A stretch of 64,000 nucleotides of DNA from Streptomyces cinerochromogenes (GCF_014648635.1 NZ_BMRM01000030.1:1-64000), one strand, 5' to 3'; shown: positions 42,285 to 53,248, numbered from the stretch's first letter. Numbers and translations are program-made. Notes: generated by a model from the letters alone, not told the origin.

Positions 42285-43088
42285 TCATTCGCCGAGGCCG
42301 GCCAGGTCCCGCAGCCGCCGGGCCTGGGCGGCCCGCTCGGCCGCGCGCTGCTCGTCGTACGTACGGTCCACCGCACCCTGGAGCAGCGCCTTGGTCTCCA
42401 CGACGGCGTCCCGCGGCGCGGCCAGCAGCGCGGCCGCCAGGTCCCGTACGGCACCGTCGAGTTCGCCGGCGGGCACCGCGAGGTTGGCCAGCCCGCTCGA
42501 CACCGCCTCCTCGGCCCCGACGAACCGGCCGGTCGCGCAGATCTCCAGCGCGCGGGCGTATCCGACGAGCCCGACCAGCAGGTGCGTGCCGGTCAGGTCG
42601 GGTACGAGGCCGAGGCTGGTCTCGCGCATGGCGAACTGCACGTCGTCGGCGACGACCCGCAGGTCGCAGCCGAGCGCGAGCTGGAAGCCGGCCCCGATGG
42701 CATGTCCCTGGACGGCGGCGATGGACACGAGGTCGGTCCGCCGCCACCAGGTGAACGCCTCCTGGTATTCGGCGATGGTCGCGTCGAGCCCGGCGTCGTC
42801 ACGGCGCGCGAGTTCGATGAAGGACGGCTCGCCCGGGATCCCCTCCGGGGTGAACATCTGGCGGTCCAGCCCGGCGGAGAAGGACTTGCCCTCGCCCCGC
42901 AGCACGACGACGCGGACGGAGCCCGGCAGCAGCCGCCCGGCCTCGGCGAGCGCCCGCCACAGGGCGGGGCTCTGTGCGTTGCGCTTGGCCGGGTTGGTCA
43001 GCGTCACCGTGGCGAGCGCGTCGTCGACGGTGAGCCGTACGCCGTCCTTGTCGAGTGCGGGAGCGAGGTCCTGCTCGGGCGAAGCCAT
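42285..43088 (-). CDS. Enoyl-CoA hydratase/isomerase family protein
   Basis: A 267-residue crotonase-fold enzyme. The oxyanion-hole residues are in RGEGKSFSAGLD and HAIGAGFQLALGCDLRV. The canonical hydratase positions fall in ETSLGLVPDLTGTHLLVGLVG, where one acidic residue (Glu) is kept. It starts at ATG 43088. It may act in fatty acid or branched-chain amino acid breakdown; the exact substrate is not shown. It is downstream of the gbn gene on the same strand with a gap of 117 bases. Confidence 0.9.
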   Translation of the reverse strand: MASPEQDLAPALDKDGVRLTVDDALATVTLTNPAKRNAQSPALWRALAEAGRLLPGSVRVVVLRGEGKSFSAGLDRQMFTPEGIPGEPSFIELARRDDAGLDATIAEYQEAFTWWRRTDLVSIAAVQGHAIGAGFQLALGCDLRVVADDVQFAMRETSLGLVPDLTGTHLLVGLVGYARALEICATGRFVGAEEAVSSGLANLAVPAGELDGAVRDLAAALLAAPRDAVVETKALLQGAVDRTYDEQRAAERAAQARRLRDLAGLGE

Positions 43089-43205
43089 GGGGCGCCTCCG
43101 ATGGGTGCGGTCAGCAGAGCGAAGCTAAGTGACTGCACAGTAACCACCCGGCCGGTCGGTCCGCCGACCGGGTGGCCACCATCGAAGCCGATGGGCCGCC
43201 CGGAG

Positions 43206-43427
43206 TCAGGACGAAGCGGCCTTCTTGCCCCGGGTCGCTCCGCCACGCCCACGGAGCGTGACGCCCGACTCGCTGAGCATCCGGTGCACGAAGCCATACG
43301 AGCGGCCGGTCTCCTCGGCCAGCGCCCGGATGCTCGCACCGGAGTCGTACTTCTTCTTCAGGTCTGCCGCGAGCTTGTCGCGCGCGGCGCCGGTCACCCG
43401 GCTGCCCTTCTTCAGAGTCTCGGCCAC
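43206..43427 (-). CDS. gbn: Gbn-like GATC-binding nucleoid-associated protein
   Basis: A 73-residue very basic protein with a single helix-turn-helix (about 33-53, SIRALAEETGRSYGFVHRML) and Lys/Arg-rich arms. It appears nearly identical to S. coelicolor SCO1839, which I recall being described as Gbn, a developmentally timed nucleoid-associated protein that binds GATC sites and affects sporulation and antibiotic production. GTG 43427 has AGGAGG upstream (43433-43438); an ATG at 43467 would bury that site. Six GATC sites crowd a 68-base stretch of the upstream region, suggesting that the protein binds its own control region. Confidence 0.9.
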   Translation of the reverse strand: MAETLKKGSRVTGAARDKLAADLKKKYDSGASIRALAEETGRSYGFVHRMLSESGVTLRGRGGATRGKKAASS

Positions 43428-43696
43428 CCGTGCCTCCTCATGGGAAGTGCGCTCTGGTCTCCTCATGATCACCCCTCCCGGGCCCGATGGCCACCCATTC
43501 GGCAAGGTCGGTGAGACATCGTTGTGACGACAGGAGCCGATCCCCACAAGCGGAAGCAGGAATTCCACCGGGTGCTGTCCGAGGGGCCGTACGGGTGGAT
43601 TCGCGAAGTACCAGGTCAGAGACGCGGACCGGCCGACCCCCCGACTGCCAGGGGATCGGCCGGAAAATCCGTGTACGACACACCTCGATACGAGGA

Positions 43697-43764
43697 GATC
43701 TCACACAGATGATGGATCACGGATCGGCCGAATGATCCATACAGAGTGGATCAGGCTTTCGATC
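43697..43764. promoter_or_regulatory. Dense cluster of GATC sites upstream of gbn
   Basis: GATC occurs at 43697, 43715, 43722, 43734, 43749 and 43761 (six in 68 bases), with three more at 43467, 43539 and 43654. At this GC content about one per 400 bases is expected by chance. Two sites (43715 and 43722) are separated by exactly three bases. The cluster lies in the gap between the gbn start and the ABC-F gene's end (43428-43790), which has no other feature I can support. Confidence 0.65.
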
Positions 43765-43790
43765 ACGCGGGGTCCGTCACGCCGGGTCGG

Positions 43791-45389
<1,599 letters not shown>

Positions 45390-45484
45390 GGACAGACTCC
45401 AGGGCGTACAGGGAGATTGGCGGGTGGGCGGCTGAGGACGTTCCCGCCGTCTAATGCGCGAGGAGAATGGCCATGGGGACCAGT

Positions 45485-46321
45485 CTAACGGGGGCGTGCA
45501 AGGGCTTTTCCTGCGTCCGGGCGCCGCGGCCGGCGCCCGGGCCGCGAGCTGGGCAGATCGTTGCCCAGCGGGGTGCGGCCGGGCGCGATCCGGCCCAGGT
45601 CGTCCAGGGCCACGAGCTGGCCGGTCCAGGCGGAGTCCGCGCACGGCTGGGCCAGGAGCAGGGCCGTGCCCCGCCACAGGGCGCTCTCCGGCCGGAACGC
45701 GCAGCCCGTGCGGGCGGGCAGCACCCAGCGCAGGTCCCCGTCGGCGGTGCGGTACGCGGTGACCCGGCGCGGGGTGACGACCGCCAGGATGCCGCGGCCG
45801 AGGGGGCGCAGCACGCCGGTGCCGCCCTGGGCCGGGAGCCACTCGGCCGCGTCGGGCAGCGCCCGGTGCCAGCGCACGGACCGGCCGTCGGTGTCGGTGA
45901 GCAGCCCGTCGTCCCAGAGCGCGATCACCTCCCCGCGGGCGGGGAGCACGGCGAGCGGGCGGTGCCCCGCGCGCGCGTAGCGCCACCGCAGCGCGCCGGT
46001 ACGGCTGTCGAAGCCGGCCACGGCACCGGCGTGCGCCCGCGCCGCCCACTGACCCGGCCCGGGTTCGCCCTGCGCGCGGTTCAGCAGGCGGTCGCCGTAG
46101 GGGGCGGGCCTGAGGTGGCGGGCCGCCCCGAGCAGACCGAGCGCGAGGACCGCGACGAGGAGGCCGGCGGCGGCGCGGCGGAGCAGGGCGGGGGTGCGGG
46201 GCCGGGCGGGCGGGCCGGCCCCGCGGGGGCGGGCTGCGACGGGCCGGCGGGGGCGGGCTGCGGCGGCGCGGCGGGGGCCGCCCGCGGCGGTCGGGCGGGG
46301 GGAGTGGGGTGGAAGCGCCAC
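45485..46321 (-). CDS. Membrane-anchored PQQ-propeller-like protein
   Basis: A 278-residue protein with a Pro/Arg/Ala-rich cytoplasmic N-terminus (~1-45), one membrane helix (about 46-66, LLRRAAAGLLVAVLALGLLG) and an extracellular beta-propeller-like region with repeats such as VAGFDSRTGALRWRY and VTAYRTADGDLRWVL (the PQQ-like blade signature). It is too short for a full eight-bladed propeller, so it may form a partial one. Function unknown; it could help outer cell-surface assembly. Two cysteines (in TGCAFRP and AQPCADS) may form a disulfide. Confidence 0.75.
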   Translation of the reverse strand: MALPPHSPRPTAAGGPRRAAAARPRRPVAARPRGAGPPARPRTPALLRRAAAGLLVAVLALGLLGAARHLRPAPYGDRLLNRAQGEPGPGQWAARAHAGAVAGFDSRTGALRWRYARAGHRPLAVLPARGEVIALWDDGLLTDTDGRSVRWHRALPDAAEWLPAQGGTGVLRPLGRGILAVVTPRRVTAYRTADGDLRWVLPARTGCAFRPESALWRGTALLLAQPCADSAWTGQLVALDDLGRIAPGRTPLGNDLPSSRPGRRPRRPDAGKALARPR

Positions 46322-46538
46322 CTTGCCCCCTCCTGGTCTCCGCCGTCCGGATCAGGCGCCGAGCGTAGTCACCGCCGGCCGGGCCGGCGGGCTGTCCCGG
46401 CAGGTGCGGACGGGATGTCCCCCGTTCGGCGGTTCGCCCGGCGGCGGGGTTCCGGGAGCCTTCCGCCGGGGCGTTGTCGGTGGCGGCTGCGAGACTCGCA
46501 GACGCATGGCGGAACCGGTGCACGAAGGAGTGATCGGC

Positions 46539-46955
46539 ATGGCGGGCACGGGCGGCGGCGCACGGCCGGGCATCTGTCCCACGCTGCTGTACGCGGACGC
46601 GAGGGCGGCGATCCGGCAGCTGACGGAGGCCCTGGGCTTCACCGAGCTGTCGGTGTACGAGACGGAGGACGGCACGGTGATGCACGCCGAGCTGGTCCAG
46701 GGCAACGGCGCGGTGATGATCGGCTCCAAGGGCCGCGGCGGTGTCTTCGACACGGTGATGAAGGACGCCGGACCCGCCGGGGTGTACGTCGTGGTGGACG
46801 ACGTGGACGCGCACCACCAGCGGGCCGTCGAGCACGGCGTGGAGATCCTGGTGCCCCCGACGGACCAGGACTACGGCTCGCGGGACTACATGGCCCGGGA
46901 CGCCGAGGGCAATGTCTGGAGCTTCGGGACGTACGCCCCCGACCTCGGCGTCTGA
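46539..46955 (+). CDS. VOC/glyoxalase-superfamily protein
   Basis: A 138-residue two-module vicinal-oxygen-chelate fold protein. The motifs ICPTLLYADARAAIRQLTEALGF and YMARDAEGNVWSFGTY are typical of the PhnB/glyoxalase-like group. A full metal-ligand set cannot be read, so this could be a binding protein or an enzyme. I choose ATG 46539 because AAGGAG (46525-46530) is correctly spaced; ATG 46506 would add residues before that site. It is divergent from the propeller-like gene. Confidence 0.85.
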   Translation: MAGTGGGARPGICPTLLYADARAAIRQLTEALGFTELSVYETEDGTVMHAELVQGNGAVMIGSKGRGGVFDTVMKDAGPAGVYVVVDDVDAHHQRAVEHGVEILVPPTDQDYGSRDYMARDAEGNVWSFGTYAPDLGV

Positions 46956-47003
46956 GCCGCTCCGCCGCGCTCCTCCCCCCTCCTGTACCGCTCGGCCTCC
47001 GGC

Positions 47004-48422
47004 TCAGCCGCCGGTGTGCACCTGGAACGCGGCCCGGCGGACGGCCTTGGCCAGGGCCGGGTCGGGGTGGGCGGCGGCGAGCGCGACCAGGACCTGCACG
47101 GTGCGCGGGTGGCCGACGGCGCGGACCTCGTCGAGCAGCTGGGGCACGGTGGGCTGCACGGCGGACTCCAGGTGCCGGACCAGCATCGGCGCCTCGCCGT
47201 GGTCGGCGACGGCGGCGGCGGTGTCCACCCACAGCCAGGTGGCCTCCTCCCGGGTGAGCACCTCGTGGGCGTCCTCCGGGTCGATCCCGTCGTGCTCGGC
47301 GAGCCACAGCAGCGCGTACGGCCGCAGCGCCGGCTCGTCCACGACGGACCGTACGTCGGGCTCGGCGGGGGCCCCGACGACGCGCAGCGCCTCGAAGGCC
47401 AGGCCGCGCAGCAGGGCGTCGTCGCCGCGGGCGGCGCCGATCAGCTCGGTGACAGCGCTGCCGACGGGGCGCGCGGCGAGCCAGGCGCGGTACTCGGCGC
47501 GGGCCGCGTTGGGGCGGAGCTGGGCGCAGCCGCGGAGCATGTCCTCGGCGGACTGCTCGATGTTGCCGGCGGGGCTCTGCGCGGCCACGCAGATCTGCTC
47601 CAGCTTGACCCAGACCGCCCAGCTGCCCAGCGGGGTGAGCGTGGCCTGGCCGTCGCCGTAGGTGAGGGCGCCGACGGCGGCGAGGGCGCTCAGCGCCCAG
47701 TCGAGCAGCGGGGCGAGCGGGGCGTCCTCGGCGGGTGCCGGGTCCGCGGGGACCGGGGATCCGGCGGGCTCGCCGGTGCCGGGCTCGTAGGAGACCTCGC
47801 AGCGTTCGGTGCGCAGTTCGGTGACCCGCTGCTGGAGCAGGTCGAGCAGCTGTTCGACCGGGACCGGGCCGGCGGACAGCTGGAGGAAGGAGAGCACCTG
47901 GGGCATGGCCGAGACGACCTCGGCGACGGCGGCCGGTTCGTGCCCGTCGGGTTCCGGGCAGGCGAGCGACCAGGCGTCGAAGAGCGCGACCCAGCCGCGC
48001 AGTACGGCGCTGTCGTCGCGGTCCCAGGCGCGCAGCCGCCAGCCGGGACGCGCGCTGTCGCCGTGCACCTCGACGAGTCCGGCGAGGCGGGCGGTGTCCC
48101 AGTCGGCGCGCACCTGAGCGGCGGTCAGGCCCAGTTCGGCGGCGGCGCGTTCGGCGGTGGCGGCGGAGAGGGTGGCCTTGCCGTCGGTGGTGGCACCGGT
48201 GCGGCCGGGGCCGAGGGCGGCGTCGGCCCAGCGGGCGACGCGGGCCGCGCCGGCCAGCCTGGTGCGGGCCATTCCGGCCAGTTCGGCCGGGGCGGGTGTG
48301 CCCTCCGGCGGCCGGGGTGCGGGGCGCTGTGGGCGCCGCTGGTTCACAGCTCTGGGGGCGGCGGCCAGGGGTCGCGGTCGGACGAGTCGGAGCCTGGAGT
48401 CGCGCGGGATACGGGACGTCAC
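47004..48422 (-). CDS. Conserved actinobacterial protein of unknown function
   Basis: A 472-residue soluble protein. The first ~40 residues are Pro/Arg-rich. The middle (about 50-290) is helical with a winged-helix feel (SAATAERAAAELGLTAAQVRADWDTARLAGLVEV), and the C-terminal part (about 320-470) has HEAT-like helices (LRGLAFEALRVVGA, VPQLLDEVRAVG, VQVLVALAAAHPDPALAKAVR). This resembles the long helical proteins often found in Streptomyces, but I can name no family. I take GTG 48422 rather than an ATG at 48470, because a GGAAG sequence lies 8 bases before it. It could be a regulator or scaffold. Confidence 0.7.
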   Translation of the reverse strand: MTSRIPRDSRLRLVRPRPLAAAPRAVNQRRPQRPAPRPPEGTPAPAELAGMARTRLAGAARVARWADAALGPGRTGATTDGKATLSAATAERAAAELGLTAAQVRADWDTARLAGLVEVHGDSARPGWRLRAWDRDDSAVLRGWVALFDAWSLACPEPDGHEPAAVAEVVSAMPQVLSFLQLSAGPVPVEQLLDLLQQRVTELRTERCEVSYEPGTGEPAGSPVPADPAPAEDAPLAPLLDWALSALAAVGALTYGDGQATLTPLGSWAVWVKLEQICVAAQSPAGNIEQSAEDMLRGCAQLRPNAARAEYRAWLAARPVGSAVTELIGAARGDDALLRGLAFEALRVVGAPAEPDVRSVVDEPALRPYALLWLAEHDGIDPEDAHEVLTREEATWLWVDTAAAVADHGEAPMLVRHLESAVQPTVPQLLDEVRAVGHPRTVQVLVALAAAHPDPALAKAVRRAAFQVHTGG

Positions 48423-48642
48423 GGGTGCAGTCTTCCGGTTGACGGTCCGAAAACCCAAACGGAATGTCACGGCGGGCTACCGGGCTGGCCAATGCACGGG
48501 GCGCGGGACGGGCCGGAGCGACGCGATCGCGCCAACCGTACGGCCTGAAACGGAATGCTTCGTGCCGGTGTCGGCCGGATGCGGTCCGGGGGCGGGGCCC
48601 GGGGGCCGGGGGTCCGCCTGTCCGGGGTCCGGGGTCCGGGTG

Positions 48643-49779
48643 TCACATCAGCGGGGTCAGGAACCGGCGCAGCTGTTCCTCGTACTCCCCGGGGTCCGCG
48701 TTCCACATGGCCCCGTGCGGGGCGTGCGCGACGGTGTGCAGGGAGACGAGGTCGGCGCGGCGGCGGGCGAGCCTGCGGGAGAACTCGTAGGGGGCGACCT
48801 GGTCGTCCGGGCTGTGGCAGATCAGGGTGGGCACCCGCAGCCGGGCGGCGTCGGCGGTCCCGGCGGTCCCGGCGGTCCCGTCGGCGTACAGTCCGGCCCG
48901 GCCCTGCGCGGCCCGCACGGCGAGCGGCAGCAGCGACGACGGCGTGTGCCGGGCCCGGGCCAGGGCGCGCAGCGTGGCCTCCCAGCTGAGCACCGGCGAG
49001 TCGAGGACGAGCCCGGCGACGCGGTCGCGGACGGCGGAGCGTTCGGCGGCGCGCAGGACCATGGTGGCGCCGGTGGACCAGCCGAGCAGGACGACCCGGC
49101 GGGCGCCGTGGCGCAGGGCGTAGCGGATCGCCGCCTCGACGTCCCGCCACTCGGTCTCGCCGAGGTGGTTCAGCCCGTCCGGCGGACGCGGGGCGCCGAG
49201 GTCGCCGCGGTAGGCGAGGGCGAGGACCGGCAGCCGGCGGCCGTGCAGGAAGCCCATGACGTTGAGGACGTGTTCCCGGGTGGTGCCGAGGCCGTGGACG
49301 GCGATCACCCAGGTGTTCCGGTCGCCGGGCACGAACCAGGCGGGCAGGGATCCGAGTTCCCCGGGCACGTCGACGTCGGCGTGGTCCAGGCCGAGGGCGG
49401 CGCCGGGGTCGCCGACGTACAGGTTCGGGGTGAGCCACACCGCGTCGCCGGGGGCGAGGGTGCCGTGGGTGACGCGTTCCAGGCGGCGTACGACGGTGTC
49501 GGCGGTGTGCTCGGCGGCCTCCAGGACGGGGCCGACGACCGCGTGGGAGCCGTCACCGGCCAGTCCGTAGGTGCCGGGGCGCAGCGCGGCCAGGTCACGG
49601 GTGAGCGTGATCCGGCCGGCGGCCGTGCCGTGCACGGTGAGGCGGGGCTCGGTGGGCAGCGGACGCCCCGCGGGCGCCTTCAGCGCGGCGGCGCTGGCGA
49701 GCCGGCCGGCGACCACGGAAGCCGTGCCGGCCGCCAGGACGGCGGTGAGTGCGGTGGCGGTCGCCTTTGCGGTGCGCAC
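48643..49779 (-). CDS. Alpha/beta hydrolase with N-terminal membrane segment
   Basis: A 378-residue hydrolase. The N-terminus looks like a signal or anchor (RTAKATATALTAVLAAGTASVVAG). A lid-like region (~60-150) is followed by the alpha/beta core with the oxyanion HGLGTTREH, nucleophile GWSTGA and later Asp/His in HSPDDQVAP and HAPHG. It is most like actinobacterial secreted or membrane-bound lipases/esterases. A run of 9-base repeats (encoding GTAGTAG, near 48846-48880) sits in a loop. GTG 49779 gives a start next to the hydrophobic segment. Confidence 0.88.
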   Translation of the reverse strand: MRTAKATATALTAVLAAGTASVVAGRLASAAALKAPAGRPLPTEPRLTVHGTAAGRITLTRDLAALRPGTYGLAGDGSHAVVGPVLEAAEHTADTVVRRLERVTHGTLAPGDAVWLTPNLYVGDPGAALGLDHADVDVPGELGSLPAWFVPGDRNTWVIAVHGLGTTREHVLNVMGFLHGRRLPVLALAYRGDLGAPRPPDGLNHLGETEWRDVEAAIRYALRHGARRVVLLGWSTGATMVLRAAERSAVRDRVAGLVLDSPVLSWEATLRALARARHTPSSLLPLAVRAAQGRAGLYADGTAGTAGTADAARLRVPTLICHSPDDQVAPYEFSRRLARRRADLVSLHTVAHAPHGAMWNADPGEYEEQLRRFLTPLM

Positions 49780-49936
49780 GGGTCCAGTGTCGGCGCGGAC
49801 CGGGCCCCCGGCCAGTGGAAGCGGGGGGCGCCGGGCGCCGGTGCGGCGGATCGGGCCCGGCCGGCTCGCACCGGTGCGACGGAGCAGGTCGAGCGGAGCG
49901 GTCAGGGATCGGGGCGGGTTGTTGCGGGGCACGGGG

Positions 49937-50614
49937 TCACCTCCGTTGGCCGTACCCCTTCAAGCGTTCCCCGGCCTGCGTCAGTTGTGCCTCCGTGAGC
50001 AGGGACGGTGTCAGGCCCGGCACCGAGGACGCCGTCAGCCACAGCCGGCACATCCACTCCAGCTGGGCGGTGCGGTCGTAGGCCTGGTCGAGGGTGGCGC
50101 CGTAGGTGATCGTGCCGTGGTTCTGCAGCAGGCAGCCGGAGCGGCCGGCGAGGGCGCGGAGCATGTTCCCGGCCAGTTCGTCGGTGCCGTAGGTGGCGTA
50201 GGGGGCGACCCGTACGGGACCGCCGAGGGCGCCGGCCATGTAGTGGACCGGGGGCAGCTCGGGCACGAGCGTGGAGACCGCGGTCGCGTGCACGGCGTGG
50301 GTGTGGACGACGGCACGGGCGTCGGTGGTGCGGTAGACGGCGAGGTGCATGGGCAGCTCGCTGGTCGGGACGAGCGTGCCGAGCACCTGGCGTCCGGTGA
50401 GGTCGACGCCGGTGATGTCGGCGGGGGTGAGCCGGTCGTAGGGAACGCCCGAGGGGGTGACCAGCACCAGGTCCCCGATGCGGGCGGAGACGTTGCCGGA
50501 GGTGCCGACGACCAGTCCGTCGGCGACGGTGCGGCGCGCCGTCGCGACCAGTTCCGCCCAGAGCCGTGCCTCGTCCTCGTGCCCGTCGTCCGTGTGCAGA
50601 AGCGGTTCAGCCAT
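49937..50614 (-). CDS. Class II aldolase/adducin family protein
   Basis: A 225-residue protein of the L-fuculose/rhamnulose phosphate aldolase or MtnB-like family. Zinc ligands fit HTHAVHA (about 100-106) and the later His in LQNHGTI, with Asn/Gly of GTSGNVSAR near 37. The reaction would be retro-aldol cleavage or a dehydratase step on a sugar phosphate; the substrate is unknown. ATG 50614 is the first in-frame start. It is divergent from a lysozyme gene. Confidence 0.88.
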   Translation of the reverse strand: MAEPLLHTDDGHEDEARLWAELVATARRTVADGLVVGTSGNVSARIGDLVLVTPSGVPYDRLTPADITGVDLTGRQVLGTLVPTSELPMHLAVYRTTDARAVVHTHAVHATAVSTLVPELPPVHYMAGALGGPVRVAPYATYGTDELAGNMLRALAGRSGCLLQNHGTITYGATLDQAYDRTAQLEWMCRLWLTASSVPGLTPSLLTEAQLTQAGERLKGYGQRR

Positions 50615-50853
50615 GCGGTGATCCTGCCAGCCGGGGGCGCGGGGAGCGGGCGGGGGCGGCGGCTTCCGCGCGGAGACCGTGCGGAGAGCACACGGCCGAA
50701 CGGGCGGATTCTACGACTGAACATCCAAAACCGCACCATATCGTCACCCATGCGGTGATCTCCGGGCTTTTCAATGGTCCCTCTTGCCCACTGGACGACC
50801 GCCGCCGCCCGCGAGGGCGAGGGCTGTCGCCGTCCGCGACCCCGGGGAGACGC

Positions 50854-51798
50854 ATGGCCCGTGAACGCACCCTCGCCCGCCGCCGCGCCGCGGTTCTCAC
50901 CGCGGCCACGGCGGCCCTCACCCTCGCGGGCCCCGCACCCGCGTGGGCCGCACCGACCGCACCGACCGGGCCGGCCGCACCGCCTGCGTCCGCACCGGCG
51001 GCGTCCGCACCGGCGGCGTCGACACCGGCGGACTCCCCGCAGCCGACCGGACCGCTGCGACCGGACGCCGCCACGGAGCCGGACGCGGCGGGGCCGGACG
51101 CCGCCGCGGCGCCGGAGGCGGCGGGGCCGGACGCGGCCGGGCTGCTGAGGGTCGGCGCCGGGCTGCCCCGGGGGCATGACGTGTCGTCGCACCAGAAGCG
51201 GGTCGACTGGGCCGCCGCCCGGGCCAGGGGCGCCCGGTTCGCGTACATCAAGGCGACCGAGTCCACGGACTACCGCAACCCCTACTTCCCCGGGCAGTAC
51301 ACCGGCGCCCGCGAGGCCGGCCTGATCCGGGGCGCGTACCACTTCGCGCGGCCCGACCGGTCCTCCGGGGCCCGGCAGGCCGCCTACTTCGTGCGGCACG
51401 GCGGGGACTGGCGGGCGGACGGCTGGACGCTGCCGCCCGCGCTGGACATCGAGTACAACCCGTACGACGCGCGGCACAAGTGCTACGGGCTGGGCAGGAA
51501 CCGGATGGTCCGCTGGATCCGGTCGTTCAGCGACGAGATCAAGCGGGAGACCGGCCGCCGGCCGGTGATCTACACCACAGCCCAGTGGTGGAGGCTGTGC
51601 ACCGGGAACAGCCGCGCCTTCTCCTCCACGCACGCCCTGTGGATCGCCCGTCACGGCACCTCGCGGCCGGGCACCCTGCCCGGCGGCTGGCGTTACTGGA
51701 CGTTCTGGCAGTACGGCACCAAGGGCCGGCTGCCGGGTGACCAGAATCTCTTCAACGGCTCCCTGAGCAGGCTGCGGGTCCTGGCCCGGGGCCGGTAG
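50854..51798 (+). CDS. Secreted GH25 lysozyme-like muramidase
   Basis: A 314-residue secreted protein. The signal peptide is about 1-33 (RRRAAVLTAATAALTLAG, cleavage at AWA-APT). A Pro/Ala/Thr-rich linker (~34-105) precedes a GH25 domain with DVSSHQKRVDW, YIKATESTDYRNPYF and the catalytic acidic pair in LDIEYNPYD (Asp and Glu), plus the late YWTFWQYG motif. It should cleave peptidoglycan (N-acetylmuramidase). ATG 50854 has GGGGAGA at 50843-50849. The linker is longer than in most GH25 enzymes. Confidence 0.93.
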   Translation: MARERTLARRRAAVLTAATAALTLAGPAPAWAAPTAPTGPAAPPASAPAASAPAASTPADSPQPTGPLRPDAATEPDAAGPDAAAAPEAAGPDAAGLLRVGAGLPRGHDVSSHQKRVDWAAARARGARFAYIKATESTDYRNPYFPGQYTGAREAGLIRGAYHFARPDRSSGARQAAYFVRHGGDWRADGWTLPPALDIEYNPYDARHKCYGLGRNRMVRWIRSFSDEIKRETGRRPVIYTTAQWWRLCTGNSRAFSSTHALWIARHGTSRPGTLPGGWRYWTFWQYGTKGRLPGDQNLFNGSLSRLRVLARGR

Positions 51799-51872
51799 CC
51801 AAGGGGCGCCTGGGCCGGGAGAGCAAAGCGGAACCTCGTACGCGCGTTACGGACATCCCCACGCCCGCCTCA

Positions 51873-51910
51873 GTTCATCTTGCGTTCACCCAGGTTGCCT
51901 ACGTTCATCC
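51873..51910 (+). promoter_or_regulatory. PHO box: PhoP direct repeats upstream of pitH2
   Basis: GTTCATC at 51873 and GTTCACC at 51884 are spaced exactly 11 bases, the direct-repeat unit of PhoP operators. A degenerate third unit (about 51895) and another GTTCATCC at 51903 follow. The site is 30-70 bases before the phosphate-transporter start, so PhoP would control it under phosphate limitation. Confidence 0.7.
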
Positions 51911-51941
51911 AGCCAATGACCTCGAACGATTGCCTGGGTAA

Positions 51942-53213
51942 ATGGAAAGCTTCTCGCTGATCCTCGCGATAGTGGTGATAACCGCTCTCGCGTTCGATTT
52001 CACGAACGGTTTCCACGACACCGCGAACGCGATGGCCACCACCATCTCCACAGGCGCCCTGAAGCCGAAGATCGCGGTTGCCATGTCCGCCGTCCTCAAT
52101 CTTGTGGGCGCCTTCCTCTCCGTGGAGGTCGCGAACACGATCTCCAAGGGTCTCGTCGACGAGACCGGCATCCGTCCCGAGGTCATCTTCGCCGCCCTGG
52201 TCGGCGCGATCCTCTGGAACCTGCTGACCTGGCTGGTGGGCCTGCCGTCCAGCTCCTCGCACGCCCTGATGGGCGGCCTGGTGGGCGCCACCGTCGCCTC
52301 CGCCGGCTTCGGCGCCGTCCACGGTGACGTCCTCGTCACCAAGGTGCTGCTCCCGGCCGTCGCCGCGCCGGTCGTGGCGGGCCTCGCCTCGCTGCTGGCC
52401 ACCCGGTTCTCCTACGGCATCGGCGGCACCGCCGACGGCGAGGCCACCCGCAAGGGCTACCGCGCCGGCCAGATCGCCTCCGCCGGCCTGGTCTCCCTCG
52501 CGCACGGCACCAACGACGCCCAGAAGACGATGGGCATCATCACCCTCGCCCTCGTCGCGGGCGGCTCGATCGCCCCCGGCTCCAACCCTCCCACCTGGGT
52601 GATCCTCTCCGCCGGCCTGGCCATCGCGCTCGGCACCTACATCGGCGGCTGGCGCATCATCCGCACCATGGGCAAGGGCCTGACCGACCTGGAGCCGCGC
52701 CAGGGCTTCGCCGCCCAGACCAGCGCCGCGACCGCCATCCTGGCCTCCTCCCACCTCGGCTTCTCCCTCTCCACCACCCACGTCGTCTCCGGCTCGGTGA
52801 TGGGCGCGGGCCTGGGCCGCAAGGGCGGTGTGGTCCGCTGGTCCACCGCGACCCGCATGTTCGTCGCCTGGGCGCTCACCCTCCCGGCCGCCGCGCTGGT
52901 CGGCGCGGGCGCCGAGTCCGTCACCGACCTGGGTGACTGGGGCACCGCCGTCGTCGCCGTCTTCCTGATCGCCGCGTCCGCCGCGATCTGGAAGATCTCC
53001 CGCCGCGAGGTCGTCGACCACACCAACGTGGTCGAGGAGACCGACGAGCCGGCCGGTGTCGTCACCGCCGCCATCGCCGCCGTGACCCCGCCCCCGGTGG
53101 GCACGGTCACCGAGGACCTGACGGCCACCATCCCCGCCCCGGTGACCCTCTCCGCCCCGGCCGCCGAACCGGCCCCCGCCGCCCCGGCCACCCCGCCGGC
53201 CGCCGCGGTCTGA
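51942..53213 (+). CDS. pitH2: Low-affinity inorganic phosphate transporter (Pit family)
   Basis: A 423-residue PiT-family transporter with about 10 membrane helices. The duplicated family signatures are FDFTNGFHDTANAMATTIS near residue 19 and SLAHGTNDAQKTMGIITLAL in the second half, with SSSSHALMGGLVGA and STTHVVSGSVMG as paired loops. The C-terminal tail (~365-423) is Ala/Pro-rich and disordered. It appears to be the homologue of S. coelicolor PitH2, which I recall as PhoP-controlled. The upstream direct repeats support that. A small membrane-protein gene follows 35 bases later. Confidence 0.93.
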   Translation: MESFSLILAIVVITALAFDFTNGFHDTANAMATTISTGALKPKIAVAMSAVLNLVGAFLSVEVANTISKGLVDETGIRPEVIFAALVGAILWNLLTWLVGLPSSSSHALMGGLVGATVASAGFGAVHGDVLVTKVLLPAVAAPVVAGLASLLATRFSYGIGGTADGEATRKGYRAGQIASAGLVSLAHGTNDAQKTMGIITLALVAGGSIAPGSNPPTWVILSAGLAIALGTYIGGWRIIRTMGKGLTDLEPRQGFAAQTSAATAILASSHLGFSLSTTHVVSGSVMGAGLGRKGGVVRWSTATRMFVAWALTLPAAALVGAGAESVTDLGDWGTAVVAVFLIAASAAIWKISRREVVDHTNVVEETDEPAGVVTAAIAAVTPPPVGTVTEDLTATIPAPVTLSAPAAEPAPAAPATPPAAAV

Positions 53214-53248
53214 CCCCGAGCACACGGTTACGAGAAAGCAGCTCCGAC

